Positions 1 through 8,400 of a DNA stretch of 64,000 nt are shown in pieces. Numbering within the stretch: position 1 is the stretch's first letter; each line of letters begins with the position of its first letter. The DNA is from Epibacterium sp. Ofav1-8 (GTDB lineage Bacteria; Pseudomonadota; Alphaproteobacteria; Rhodobacterales; Rhodobacteraceae), in NCBI RefSeq assembly GCF_022348185.1, contig NZ_JAKRFD010000005.1:1-64000 (forward strand), in the 5' to 3' direction. The position numbers and the translations under genes are program-made. The notes beneath the pieces were generated by a model that did no database searches, was not told the DNA's origin, and saw only the letters and a list, made by a program, of their open reading frames with translations.

Positions 1-260
1 TGTCAAAGAGCAAACACCCAAGACCCAAAAGCAGACCGTCGCGCAAATCTTGCAGCGCCACCGCCTACATCCAACCAAGAATGCCCCAGTCTCTCCTGAG
101 CGTCTAAACCGTCTTTCCGATCCGTCATCTCCCGTCGTTCCTGCGTCGCCTCGCTGGCTCAGCGTCCCGTCCGGTGTCTCTCAGTAGCGCCTCAGCGCCG
201 CCGGTGAAGGGGGTTCTATGGTGAGCCGACAAAACCCGCAACCCCAAAATTCAAAAATCA
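1..260 (-). promoter_or_regulatory. rRNA operon promoter and leader (16S lies left of the window)
   Basis: On the minus strand, positions 11-1 read GCTCTTTGACA, a close match to the boxA antitermination signal of rRNA operons. About 200 bases upstream is a candidate promoter: TTGCGG at 241-236, then a 16-base spacer and ATAGAA at 219-214. It is preceded by an A/T-rich stretch (about 245-300) that would fit an UP element. The transcribed leader between them is GC-rich and can fold (about 120-210). No rRNA sequence is inside the window, so the operon itself is inferred. A boxA also occurs in the 16S-23S spacer, but no tRNA-Ile or tRNA-Ala lies upstream here, which favours the leader. The -10 and -35 assignment is tentative. 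Confidence 0.68.
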
Positions 261-402
261 CACAACAAAAGTGAAATTTCCAACACAACCGAATAATATC
301 AATGACTTAAACGCTAAATTCCCCTCCAACACTCCCCCGAACCCGCACCCCAAAACCTCAAACCAACCTCCCCCTAACACCCAAATCCCCCATCAACACC
401 CC

Positions 403-498
403 TTATCCACAACCAAACCAAACTTACCCACAGACTCGGCGGCGGAATCAAACAAGATCCGCCCGGAATCACACCAAAGCCCCCGACTCAAATCCACA
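403..498. promoter_or_regulatory. DnaA-box cluster in a G-poor spacer
   Basis: Position 403-411 is TTATCCACA, an exact consensus DnaA box. TTACCCACA (424-432) differs from it at one base and AAATCCACA (490-498) at two, all in the same orientation. They sit in a spacer (about 290-440) almost free of G on the plus strand, behind the candidate rRNA promoter. They could be a DnaA regulatory or titration site. Too few boxes are seen to call an origin. The rest of this gene-free stretch holds only the guaD terminator and the rRNA leader. Confidence 0.5.
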
Positions 499-537
499 AA
501 CAAAACGGGCGCAGAGGAAAAAAACCGCCGCGCCCGT
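494..537 (-). terminator. guaD terminator
   Basis: ACGGGCGC (505-512) and GCGCCCGT (530-537) form a perfect 8-bp stem. Read on the minus strand it is followed by TTTTGTTTG. It lies 28 bases beyond the guaD stop, and would insulate guaD from the co-directional rRNA promoter. Confidence 0.7.
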
Positions 538-564
538 CACATTCCATAGTTACCTTGCTGGACG

Positions 565-1869
565 TCAGCTTCTTGGCTTCATCGCCTCGCCCGCCACATA
601 GGTTTCTGCCACGGCGCGATCATCGCCGAGCATCTGCAGGATGAACAGCTCTTCGCTCAGCGAGTTGGCCGCCTCTGCCCTCAGCGCCATTGCCGGGGTG
701 GCTTTTGCATTCAGCACCACGATGTCGGCCTCCGTTCCAACATCCAAGGTGCCGATCTGATCCACCTGCCCCAGCACCTCGGCATTACCACGGGTGATCC
801 AGTGGAAGGCCCCCAGCGGGTGCAGCTTCTGGTTTTGCAACTGGAGGATCTTGTAGCCCTCATTCAGGGTCTGCAGCATCGAGTAGCTGGTGCCGGCGCC
901 AATATCGGTGGCGATGCCATTGAGAATGCCCTTGGCGCGCAGGCCCGCATCATCGAACAGACCGCTGCCGAGGAACAGATTGGACGTCGGGCAAAACACC
1001 GGTTTGCCCCCAGTTGAGGCCAGAAGCTCAATCTCGCGCGGTTCCAGATGGATCGCATGCCCCAGCAGGGTCTTATCACTCACAAGCCCGTAGCGTTCAT
1101 AGATGCCGAGATAGTCCGGCGCCTCCGGGTAGAGGCTGAGGGTAAAGTCGATCTCGTCGCGGTTCTCAGACAGATGAGTCTGCACATAGGCGTCGGGGTG
1201 TTCTGCAACCAAGGCCCCGGCGGCCTCCAATTGTGCGGGCGTTGAGGTGATCGCGAACCGAGGCGAAATTGCGTATGATCCCCGCCCCTTGCCGTGCCAG
1301 CGCTCGATCAGCGCCTTGGTCTCGTCATAGCCCTGCTGCGCCGTATCAGTCAGCCCCTCGGGTGCATTGCGGTCCATCATAACCTTGCCGCCGATCATCC
1401 GCATATTGCGGCGGGCGGCTTCGGCGAAAAAGGCGTCGGCCGAGGTGGGATGCACGGAACAGAAGGCCACCGCCGTGGTGGTGCCATGCCCCAGGATCAG
1501 ATCGAAGAACCCGCGGGCCATCCGTTCCGCGTGCGCAGGGTCTGCAAACTGCACCTCCGCAGGGAATGTATAGGTGTTGAGCCAATCGAGCAGCTGCTCG
1601 CCCCAGGAGGCGACCACCTGCACCTGTGGGAAATGCAGATGCAGATCGATAAAGCCGGGCATCAGGAGATGCGGGCGATGATCCACCACCTCTGCCTCGG
1701 GGGCCTGCGTAGAAACCGCGCTGTAGTCCCCATGTGCGGTGATAACGCCATCCTGGATCAGGAGAGCGCCGTCCTCGAGATAGCGATAGGCGGCGGTATC
1801 CTCGGGGCCGGTGGGCTCGGACAGGAAGCTCAGCGTGCGGCCACGCAGGATCTTGGCGGGAGAAGACAT
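565..1869 (-). CDS. guaD: Guanine deaminase
   Basis: This 434-residue amidohydrolase converts guanine to xanthine and ammonia, feeding purine catabolism. The metal-binding motif PGFIDLHLHFPQ is at residues 71-82 with the HxH pair. HLSEN, GHAIHL and a late ATDIGAGTS, which supplies the metal-binding Asp, follow in the order expected for GuaD/Atz-type enzymes. Length matches the family. An AAAGG ribosome site lies 8 bases before the chosen ATG. It is downstream of puuD on the same strand with a 123-base gap, so the two may be co-transcribed in a purine-degradation unit. The enzyme should be cytoplasmic and zinc-dependent. Confidence 0.93.
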   Translation of the reverse strand: MSSPAKILRGRTLSFLSEPTGPEDTAAYRYLEDGALLIQDGVITAHGDYSAVSTQAPEAEVVDHRPHLLMPGFIDLHLHFPQVQVVASWGEQLLDWLNTYTFPAEVQFADPAHAERMARGFFDLILGHGTTTAVAFCSVHPTSADAFFAEAARRNMRMIGGKVMMDRNAPEGLTDTAQQGYDETKALIERWHGKGRGSYAISPRFAITSTPAQLEAAGALVAEHPDAYVQTHLSENRDEIDFTLSLYPEAPDYLGIYERYGLVSDKTLLGHAIHLEPREIELLASTGGKPVFCPTSNLFLGSGLFDDAGLRAKGILNGIATDIGAGTSYSMLQTLNEGYKILQLQNQKLHPLGAFHWITRGNAEVLGQVDQIGTLDVGTEADIVVLNAKATPAMALRAEAANSLSEELFILQMLGDDRAVAETYVAGEAMKPRS

Positions 1870-1992
1870 CGGTTAGCCTTTCACGAATAACAGGGTCGGA
1901 GGCCCCGCAGCCACGGCGCCGGTCGGAATGGGATAGGTCGGAGTGGTGCGTCGTCTGAGGGTGGACAGGCAGCCTAGGGGACCGGCTGGCTG

Positions 1993-3252
1993 TCAGTTGC
2001 CGGCCAGATAAAAGGGCAGCTCTGCCGCACCATCGGCATACCATTTGCGGATCAGCGCGCGCTCTTCCTCTTCCATATAGGTCACATTGGCGGGCGGCAT
2101 TGCGTGGGTCGCGCCAGCCTGCAAGTAGATCTGACGCGCATATTTCGCCACATCCGCAGGGGTCTCCAGCAGCACGTTCTTGGGCGCGCGACGGATGCCC
2201 TCATAGTAGGGTTCGCGCGCATGGCACATGGCACAGCGCCCGGGCACCGTGCTCATGATGTCTTCGAAGTGCTCCGAGCCGGCAAAGGCCAGCTCGGTTT
2301 GGGTCAGCTCTCGTGCCTCGGAGTCCTCGTAGGTGTCCTGCATCAGCGGCGCCTGGCTCAGCGCCATGACGGCAATGAACAACAAGATGGTCACGGGCCA
2401 GGTCCAGGTCGGATTGCCGGTGCCGGCGTGGCAGGTGTTGAAGTAATGACGGATCGTCACCCCCATCAGGAACACCAGCGCCGCGATCAGCCAGTTATAC
2501 TCGGTGGCAAAGGCCAGCGGGTAGTGGTTGGACAGCATCAGGAAGATCACCGGCAAGGTCAGATAGTTGTTATGGGTCGAGCGCAGCTTGGCGATCTTGC
2601 CGTATTTGGCATCCGGCGTGCGGCCTTCTTGCAGGTCTTTCACCACGATGCGCTGGTTCGGCATGATGATGAAGAACACATTGGCCGTCATGATGGTGGC
2701 GGTAAAGGCCCCCAGATGCAGCATCACCGCACGACCCGTGAAGATCTGATTATACCCATAGCCCATGGCCACCAGCAGCACGAACAGCAGCACCATCAGC
2801 AGCGTCGGCTTTTCGCCCAAGGGCGATTTGCACAGGAAATCATAGACCAGCCAGCCCACGCTGAGCGATGCGCCCGAAATCAGGATGCCCTGCCACAGGG
2901 CCAGATCGGCCTTTCCAGCGTCAATCAGATAGAGCTCGCCGCCCGCCCAATAGACGATCATCAAAAGGCCAGCACCAGACAACCAGGTGGCGTAGCTCTC
3001 CCATTTGAACCAGATCAGATGGTCCGGCATGTTCGCAGGTGCCACCAGATATTTCTGGATGTGGTAAAAACCACCGCCATGCACCTGCCATTCCTCGCCA
3101 TGGGCACCGACCGGCAAATGCGGCACCTTCCGCAACCCGAGATCCAGCGCCACAAAATAGAAGGACGACCCGATCCAGGCGATGGCGGTGATGACGTGTA
3201 GCCAGCGGACAGCAAAGCCCAGCCAGTCCCACATGATGACAAGCTCTTCCAT
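1993..3252 (-). CDS. puuD: Membrane urate hydroxylase with cytochrome c domain
   Basis: This 419-residue protein oxidises urate to 5-hydroxyisourate. The first 300 or so residues are hydrophobic with about eight membrane segments. The C-terminal part has a CAMCH haem c motif (about residue 338) and a later AMPPANVT segment that can supply the methionine ligand. This is the layout of the PuuD family (DUF989 plus cytochrome c), which passes electrons to the respiratory chain instead of making hydrogen peroxide like soluble uricase. An AGGAG site precedes the ATG. It is divergent from a LysR regulator, and uraH and the OHCU decarboxylase domain lie close by, which supports the role. Confidence 0.92.
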   Translation of the reverse strand: MEELVIMWDWLGFAVRWLHVITAIAWIGSSFYFVALDLGLRKVPHLPVGAHGEEWQVHGGGFYHIQKYLVAPANMPDHLIWFKWESYATWLSGAGLLMIVYWAGGELYLIDAGKADLALWQGILISGASLSVGWLVYDFLCKSPLGEKPTLLMVLLFVLLVAMGYGYNQIFTGRAVMLHLGAFTATIMTANVFFIIMPNQRIVVKDLQEGRTPDAKYGKIAKLRSTHNNYLTLPVIFLMLSNHYPLAFATEYNWLIAALVFLMGVTIRHYFNTCHAGTGNPTWTWPVTILLFIAVMALSQAPLMQDTYEDSEARELTQTELAFAGSEHFEDIMSTVPGRCAMCHAREPYYEGIRRAPKNVLLETPADVAKYARQIYLQAGATHAMPPANVTYMEEEERALIRKWYADGAAELPFYLAGN

Positions 3253-3307
3253 AGCTCACTCCTTGCGCGTTTGCCCTGACCCTAGGCGAGCGGGTTATTT
3301 TCGTGTA

Positions 3308-3342
3308 TCAGGAAAAAATTCCAAGCTGCTTCAAACATAAGC
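3308..3342. promoter_or_regulatory. Candidate LysR operator between puuD and lysR
   Basis: The 109-base divergent spacer contains GGAAAAAATTCC (3311-3322) and the interrupted inverted repeat GCTT-7-AAGC (about 3328-3342), which fits the T-N11-A shape of LysR-type sites. The position suits control of both puuD and the regulator. Assignment is from symmetry only. Confidence 0.35.
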
Positions 3343-3361
3343 TAACAATGAAATCCCCGTC

Positions 3362-4276
3362 ATGGCCTATCTGAACAATATCCGCACTTTCGTCCGCGTC
3401 TATGAGCTCGGCAATATGTCCGCCGCAGCGCGGGACATGCGCATTTCTGCCGCCGTGGCCTCGTCGCGGATTTCCCAGCTCGAAGAACACCTGAAAGTAC
3501 GCCTATTCCAGCGCACCACGCGGCTGCTGCACCCCACGGAGCAGGGCCAGCTGTTCTATCATGGCGCGGTCAAGATCCTGGAAGCGGTCGAAGAGGCGGA
3601 GGCCGACATCTCCAATGTGACGCAAACCCCGCGCGGCACGCTCTATGTGGCAGCCCCGCTGGGATTGGGGCAGCGGCTGATCGCACCGGCGGTGCCGCAG
3701 TTCAATGCCGCCTACCCGCTCATCAATATCCGTCTGCGCCTGTCGGATCGCAAACTCGACCTCGCTGCAGAAGGGCTGGATGCGGCGTTCTTCCTGGGAT
3801 TGCCCGAAGATTCCAATCTGAAGATTCGCAAGATCACCGATTGTCCGCGGGTGCTCTGTGCGTCACCTGCCTATATTGCAGAGCGGGGCATGCCCGGCAC
3901 AAGCGCCGAGCTTAAGACCGAAGCCCATGATTGCCTCAACCTGCGCTATCCGGGTGCTCCGGAATTTCAATGGCCCCTGCATGGCCCGGATGGCATCCGC
4001 CGCATTGCCGTTACGGGTCCGTTTGAATCCGATCACGGCGATGTCCTGACCCAATGGGCGCTGGATGGGCAAGGCATTATCCTCAAGCCGGTGTTCGAGA
4101 TCTCTGAACATCTCGCTGCGGGGACGCTGGTGCCGGTGCTACCAGACGAGCCCCCTGCCACCATTCAGATGGCCTGCCTTTACATGCACCGCCGCCATCA
4201 GGACCCCAAGGTGCGGCTGTTCCTCGACTTCATGGTGGATCACATCCTGGCGTCCCTTCCGAGTGATGCGACCTGA
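3362..4276 (+). CDS. LysR-family transcriptional regulator
   Basis: This is a 304-residue regulator with an N-terminal winged helix (residues about 3-60, including the helix-turn-helix segment NMSAAARDMRISAAVASSRI) followed by a periplasmic-binding-protein-like effector domain. It is divergent from puuD and flanked by urate-degradation genes, so it probably senses a purine catabolite and controls puuD, guaD or uraH. The effector is unknown. The ATG lacks a clear ribosome site. A stem-loop terminator follows it. Confidence 0.9.
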   Translation: MAYLNNIRTFVRVYELGNMSAAARDMRISAAVASSRISQLEEHLKVRLFQRTTRLLHPTEQGQLFYHGAVKILEAVEEAEADISNVTQTPRGTLYVAAPLGLGQRLIAPAVPQFNAAYPLINIRLRLSDRKLDLAAEGLDAAFFLGLPEDSNLKIRKITDCPRVLCASPAYIAERGMPGTSAELKTEAHDCLNLRYPGAPEFQWPLHGPDGIRRIAVTGPFESDHGDVLTQWALDGQGIILKPVFEISEHLAAGTLVPVLPDEPPATIQMACLYMHRRHQDPKVRLFLDFMVDHILASLPSDAT

Positions 4277-4285
4277 AACATGAAC

Positions 4286-4322
4286 AAGGGGCGGCGCCTC
4301 CCGGCCCGCCCCTTCATCTTTT
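4286..4322 (+). terminator. lysR terminator
   Basis: AAGGGGCGG (4286-4294) pairs with CCGCCCCTT (4306-4314), followed by CATCTTTT. It separates the LysR gene from the convergent uraH. Its CTTCATCTTTT tail resembles the repeat at 38492. Confidence 0.65.
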
Positions 4323-4338
4323 GCCAAGTACCTATTGG

Positions 4339-4695
4339 TCAGCTGCCCCGATAGGTGGAGTAGCCATAGGGCGACAGCAACAGCGGCACGTGATAGTGAG
4401 CGTCCGCATCACTCATGCCAAACCGGATCGGCACTTGATCCAGAAACAGCGGATCCTCCCCCGCCTGACCCGTCTCGCGCAGATAGTCGCCGCAGAAGAA
4501 GATCAATTCATAGGTTCCGGTCTTGAACGTGTCTGTCGGCAAAATCGGGCTGTCGGTGCGCCCATCGGCATTTGTCACCGTTTCGGCGATCTTCTTGTGG
4601 GAATTGCCCGTCACCCGATAAAGCGCGATCTTGATGCCCTGAGCCGGGCAGCCTCGCGCGGTGTCCAGAACATGTGTGGTCAGATATCCGGTCAT
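4339..4695 (-). CDS. uraH: 5-Hydroxyisourate hydrolase
   Basis: This 118-residue transthyretin-like enzyme hydrolyses 5-hydroxyisourate, the PuuD product, to OHCU. The N-terminal [14 protein letters not shown] segment and the C-terminal tetrapeptide YRGS are the family's signature, and the length is typical. It is divergent from the puuE-uraD fusion that takes the next steps. The sequence around the start (GCGAGAGATGAC) is repeated 49 bases upstream, so an alternative initiation signal exists at 4744 in another frame. Confidence 0.94.
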   Translation of the reverse strand: MTGYLTTHVLDTARGCPAQGIKIALYRVTGNSHKKIAETVTNADGRTDSPILPTDTFKTGTYELIFFCGDYLRETGQAGEDPLFLDQVPIRFGMSDADAHYHVPLLLSPYGYSTYRGS

Positions 4696-4751
4696 CTCTC
4701 GCCTCTCTTGTCCGGCATCTCAGGATCGCCCCGTTGCCAGTCATCTCTCGC
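4691..4751 (-). repeat. 12-base direct repeat spanning the uraH start
   Basis: GTCATCTCTCGC occurs at 4691-4702 and again at 4740-4751. On the minus strand each reads GCGAGAGATGAC, which is the ribosome site and ATG of uraH in the proximal copy. The distal copy opens a different frame overlapping uraH and not resembling a known protein. Confidence 0.6.
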
Positions 4752-4894
4752 TGAATTTGCCACTATATTGCGCGGGCCCGCCTTAGGATGCACGCAGAAC
4801 CATCAAACAGCACTTTCAAAAATTGTGGTAAAGCCCCGCGCCCACTTTCAATGTATAACACGTAAACCACTTGCAAAGACCCGGAGACCGACAC

Positions 4895-6310
4895 GTGACA
4901 CGCTACCCTCGTGACATGCGTGGATATGGGGCGCATGCCCCCCATCCCGCCTGGCCCAATGACGCAAAGATCGCCGTGCAATTCGTGCTGAACTACGAAG
5001 AGGGCGGCGAAAACTGCACCCTGCATGGCGATGCGGCCTCCGAGGCCTTTCTCTCCGACATTCCCGGCGCCGCACAATGGCAGGGCCAGCGCCACTGGAA
5101 TATGGAATCGATCTATGAATATGGCGCGCGCGCAGGCTTCTGGCGTCTGCACCGCCTGTTCACCGGCGCTGGCATCCCGTTGACCATCTATGGCGTCGCC
5201 ACCGCGCTGGCCCGCAGTCCCGAACAGGTGCAGGCGATGAAGGACGCGGACTGGGAAATCGCCTCCCACGGCCTCAAATGGGTCGAACACAAGGACATGC
5301 CGGAGGATGAAGAGCGCGCCTCCATCAAAGAGGCGATCCGCCTGCATACCGAGGTGGTCGGAGACCGTCCGCGCGGCTGGTACACTGGCCGGTGCAGCGC
5401 CAACACCGTGCGTCTGGTCGCCGAAGAGGGCGGCTTTGATTATATCTCGGATACTTATGATGACGACCTGCCCTATTGGCTCGAAGTGGGCGACCGTGAT
5501 CAGCTGATCATTCCCTACACGCTTGAGGCCAACGATATGCGCTTTGCCACGGCCCCCGGATGGGTCACGGGCGAGGATTTCGGCTCCTACCTGACAGACG
5601 CCTTTGATGCGCTTTATGCCGAAGGCGAGGCCGGCGCGCCCAAGATGATGACCATCGGTCTGCACTGCCGTCTGGTGGGGCGTCCGGGCAAAATCGCCGC
5701 GCTCAAACGCTTTATCGAGCATATCCAGAGCCACGAAGGTGTCTGGTGCCCGCGCCGTCTGGAGATCGCTGAGCATTGGGCCAGCACCCATCCCCATCAG
5801 CGTCGCACCCGCCCCAGCCAAATGGACCGCAAGACATTTGTGGCCACATATGGGTCGATCTTTGAACATTCCCCCTGGATTGCGGATCGCGCCTTTGACC
5901 TCGAACTTGGCCCGGCGCATGACTGTGCCGCCGGTGTGCACAACGCGCTGTGCCGCATGTTCCGCACCGCAAGCGAGGAAGAGCGCCTCGGCGTGCTGAC
6001 AGCGCACCCCGATCTTGCGGGCAAACTCGCCGCCGCCGGTCGTCTCACGGCCGAGAGCACCTCGGAACAGGCCAGCGCCGGGCTCGACCTGCTGACCGAC
6101 GAGGAGCGCGAGACCTTCACCGCGATGAACAACGCCTATGTGGAGAAACACGGCTTCCCCTTCATCATCGCGGTGCGCGACCACGACAAGGCCTCGATCA
6201 TGGCGGCGTTCCAGCGCCGCATCGACAATGACCGCACCACGGAATTCGCCGAGGCCTGCAAACAGGTCGAACGCATCGCCCAGTTCCGCCTGATGGACCT
6301 CCTGCCATGA
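4895..6310 (+). CDS. puuE-uraD: Bifunctional allantoinase (PuuE) / OHCU decarboxylase (UraD)
   Basis: This 471-residue fusion has a PuuE polysaccharide-deacetylase-like allantoinase for about residues 1-305 (RYPRDMRGYGAH, IASHGLKW, RPRGWYTGR), cofactor-independent and unrelated to AllB. A UraD domain follows for about residues 310-470, with the catalytic HPDLAG, the SEQASAGLD segment and a late GFPFIIAV. UraD decarboxylates OHCU to S-allantoin and PuuE opens allantoin to allantoate, so the fused halves do consecutive steps. I choose GTG 4895, which has CCGGAG 8 bases upstream; a TTG 24 bases earlier lacks a ribosome site. allA overlaps its stop by 4 bases, so the two are translationally coupled. 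Confidence 0.93.
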   Translation: MTRYPRDMRGYGAHAPHPAWPNDAKIAVQFVLNYEEGGENCTLHGDAASEAFLSDIPGAAQWQGQRHWNMESIYEYGARAGFWRLHRLFTGAGIPLTIYGVATALARSPEQVQAMKDADWEIASHGLKWVEHKDMPEDEERASIKEAIRLHTEVVGDRPRGWYTGRCSANTVRLVAEEGGFDYISDTYDDDLPYWLEVGDRDQLIIPYTLEANDMRFATAPGWVTGEDFGSYLTDAFDALYAEGEAGAPKMMTIGLHCRLVGRPGKIAALKRFIEHIQSHEGVWCPRRLEIAEHWASTHPHQRRTRPSQMDRKTFVATYGSIFEHSPWIADRAFDLELGPAHDCAAGVHNALCRMFRTASEEERLGVLTAHPDLAGKLAAAGRLTAESTSEQASAGLDLLTDEERETFTAMNNAYVEKHGFPFIIAVRDHDKASIMAAFQRRIDNDRTTEFAEACKQVERIAQFRLMDLLP

Positions 6311-6813
6311 CCCGAGAGCTGCGCGCCCGCCCGCTGACCGCTGCCGCATTTGCCGCCTTTGGCGATGTGCTGGAGCCAAAGCCAGAGGCCGACAAGATCA
6401 TCAATCAGGGCAAATGCGGGCGGCATCACGACCTTGCGCTGCTGGACTTTGGGGATGGCCGCGCAGGCATCAGCCTGTTTGACGCCGAAGCCCGCCACCT
6501 GCCCTACCGGGTAGAGCTGGTCGAACGGCACCCGTCCGGCAGCCAAGCCTTCGTCCCGCTCGACGGCGTTCCGATGATCGTGATCGTCGCCCCCGATGCG
6601 GGCGGCGCTCCCGGCACGCCCCAAGCCTTTCTCAGCCAGCCGGGCCAGTCGATCAACCTGCACCGCGGCGTTTGGCATGGCGTCCTCGCGCCCTTTGAAG
6701 CGCCGGGCAAATACATCGTCGTCGACCGGATCGGCGACGGCGCAAACCTCGAAGAACACTGGTTCGATGATCCCTGGATCGTCACCGAGGTCTTATCGCA
6801 CGCGGAGGGCTGA
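6307..6813 (+). CDS. allA: Ureidoglycolate lyase
   Basis: This 168-residue cupin-fold enzyme splits ureidoglycolate into glyoxylate and urea, the last step of the ureide route. The N-terminal FAAFGDVLEP and the C-terminal LHRGVWHGVLAPF segments, which hold the metal or substrate pocket, are characteristic. The ATGA overlap with puuE-uraD and the 79-base gap to the permease indicate one operon, read rightwards from about 4850. Its length is normal. Confidence 0.93.
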   Translation: MTRELRARPLTAAAFAAFGDVLEPKPEADKIINQGKCGRHHDLALLDFGDGRAGISLFDAEARHLPYRVELVERHPSGSQAFVPLDGVPMIVIVAPDAGGAPGTPQAFLSQPGQSINLHRGVWHGVLAPFEAPGKYIVVDRIGDGANLEEHWFDDPWIVTEVLSHAEG

Positions 6814-6892
6814 CCTCCGTCCCAGCCACTGCGATTCATCCCGGCCCACCAAAACGAGGCCGGGAGTATCGCCAACCAACAGGGAACTGAAA

Positions 6893-8332
6893 ATGTCTGA
6901 TACGTCTATCGGGACGCCGGAGCAGCTCCGCGATCCCGACTATATGCCCCCATTGGGCAAGGCCATCCCGCTGGGCATCCAGCACGTGCTGGCGATGTTC
7001 GTCTCCAACGTGACGCCGGCGATCATCGTTGCCGGAGCGGCGGGTTTTGGGTTCGGATCGAACTCCCCCGATTTTCCGGAACTCCTCTACCTGATCCAGA
7101 TGTCGATGCTTTTTGCCGGTATCGCCACATTGATGCAGACGCTGACGCTGGGTCCAGTGGGCGCACGGCTCCCGATCGTACAGGGCACCTCCTTTGCCTT
7201 TCTACCGATCATGATCCCGCTGGTGGCGGGCAAAGGCGTCGATGCCCTGGCCGCGCTCTTTGGCGGGGTGCTGATTGGTGGCTTGTTCCATGCCTGCCTC
7301 GGCCTTGTCATCGGCAAGATCCGCTTTGCCCTGCCGCCGCTGGTGACCGGCCTTGTTGTCACAATGATCGGACTCGCGCTGGTCAAGGTCGGCATCCAGT
7401 ACGCCGCAGGTGGCGTTCCGGCCATCGGCACGCCGGAATACGGGTCACTGCTGAACTGGTCGGCGGCGCTGGTGGTGATTCTGGTGACGCTGGGACTGAA
7501 GTTCTTTACCCGCGGCATGCTGTCGGTCTCCGCCGTGCTGCTCGGCCTCATCGCCGGGTATATCTATGCGCTCATGGTCGGCATGCTGAGCGTGGATTCG
7601 ATCACCGGCAGCTGGGGCAATGCCGCCGCTTTTGCACTGCCGCAGCCGTTCAAATACGGGTTCGAGTTCTCCTTCGCCGCCATCCTGGGCTTCTGCCTGA
7701 TGGCCTTTGTCTCTGCCGTTGAAACCGTGGGCGATGTCTCCGGCATCACCAAGGGCGGCGCCAGGCGCGAGGCCACCGATACCGAAATCGAAGGCGCGAT
7801 TTATGCCGACGGGTTTGGCTCTGCCCTCGCCGGCGCCTTTGGCGCCATGCCCAACACCTCGTTCAGCCAGAACGTCGGCCTGATCGCCATGACCGGCGTT
7901 ATGAGCCGCCACGTGGTGACCTGCGGCGCGATCTTCCTGATCGTCTGCGGCCTCATCCCCAAGGTTGGCGCGCTGATCCGCACCGTCCCGATCGAAGTGC
8001 TCGGAGGTGGGGTCATCGTGATGTTTGGTATGGTGGTCGCCGCCGGGATCTCGATCCTGTCGGATGTGGACTGGAACCGGCGCAATATGGTGATCTTTGC
8101 AATCTCGCTGTCCATCGGCCTCGGTTTGCAACTTGAACCTGCCGCCTTGCAGCACATGCCGGACACCGCGCGGATCCTGCTGACCAGTGGCCTGTTGCCC
8201 GCCGCCGTGATCTCCATCACGTTGAACCTTCTGCTCCCCGACGACCTGACGGACGAGAGCACGGAAGAGGTTTCCGGTGGCCTCTCGGGTCACTCCAAAG
8301 GCTCGCTCGGGACCTCGCGCGACGCCCACTGA
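6893..8332 (+). CDS. NCS2 purine (xanthine/urate) permease
   Basis: This 479-residue inner-membrane transporter has about 12-14 hydrophobic segments and the nucleobase-cation-symporter-2 signature QNVGLIAMTG near residue 324. Family members carry xanthine, uric acid or uracil with protons. Its place in the allantoin operon favours urate or xanthine uptake. The start at ATG 6893 (MSDTSIGTPEQ) is chosen; the frame is open upstream only because it overlaps allA out of frame. A GGGAACTGAAA stretch precedes the ATG. It could be UacT-like, but the substrate cannot be read from sequence. Confidence 0.9.
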   Translation: MSDTSIGTPEQLRDPDYMPPLGKAIPLGIQHVLAMFVSNVTPAIIVAGAAGFGFGSNSPDFPELLYLIQMSMLFAGIATLMQTLTLGPVGARLPIVQGTSFAFLPIMIPLVAGKGVDALAALFGGVLIGGLFHACLGLVIGKIRFALPPLVTGLVVTMIGLALVKVGIQYAAGGVPAIGTPEYGSLLNWSAALVVILVTLGLKFFTRGMLSVSAVLLGLIAGYIYALMVGMLSVDSITGSWGNAAAFALPQPFKYGFEFSFAAILGFCLMAFVSAVETVGDVSGITKGGARREATDTEIEGAIYADGFGSALAGAFGAMPNTSFSQNVGLIAMTGVMSRHVVTCGAIFLIVCGLIPKVGALIRTVPIEVLGGGVIVMFGMVVAAGISILSDVDWNRRNMVIFAISLSIGLGLQLEPAALQHMPDTARILLTSGLLPAAVISITLNLLLPDDLTDESTEEVSGGLSGHSKGSLGTSRDAH

Positions 8333-8350
8333 CGGGCACCAGAATAACGC

Positions 8351-8378
8351 AAAAGGGCCGCATCGCGCGGCCCTTTTT
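8351..8378. terminator. Bidirectional terminator between permease and allE
   Basis: AAAAGGGCCGC and GCGGCCCTTTTT (8351-8378) form a strong stem, with an A-run on one side and a T-run on the other. It serves the rightward permease operon and the leftward allE. Confidence 0.85.
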
Positions 8379-8400
8379 CCGTTTAATAACCTGTCTGCCC

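Noticed and set aside
271-549. A 92-codon plus-strand frame starting with GTG in the left spacer
   Set aside because: The product is almost only Pro, Asn, Thr, Ser and Lys because the strand lacks G. It has no ribosome site and overlaps DnaA boxes and the guaD terminator.
4508-4744. 78-codon frame from the duplicated start before uraH
   Set aside because: It lies out of frame over uraH and gives an Arg and Cys-rich product without likeness to a protein. Only the start repeat is kept as a finding.
4763-6379. A 538-codon minus-strand frame opposite puuE-uraD
   Set aside because: It is the reverse image of a high-GC coding gene; the plus frame shows two complete enzyme domains and the minus frame resembles nothing.
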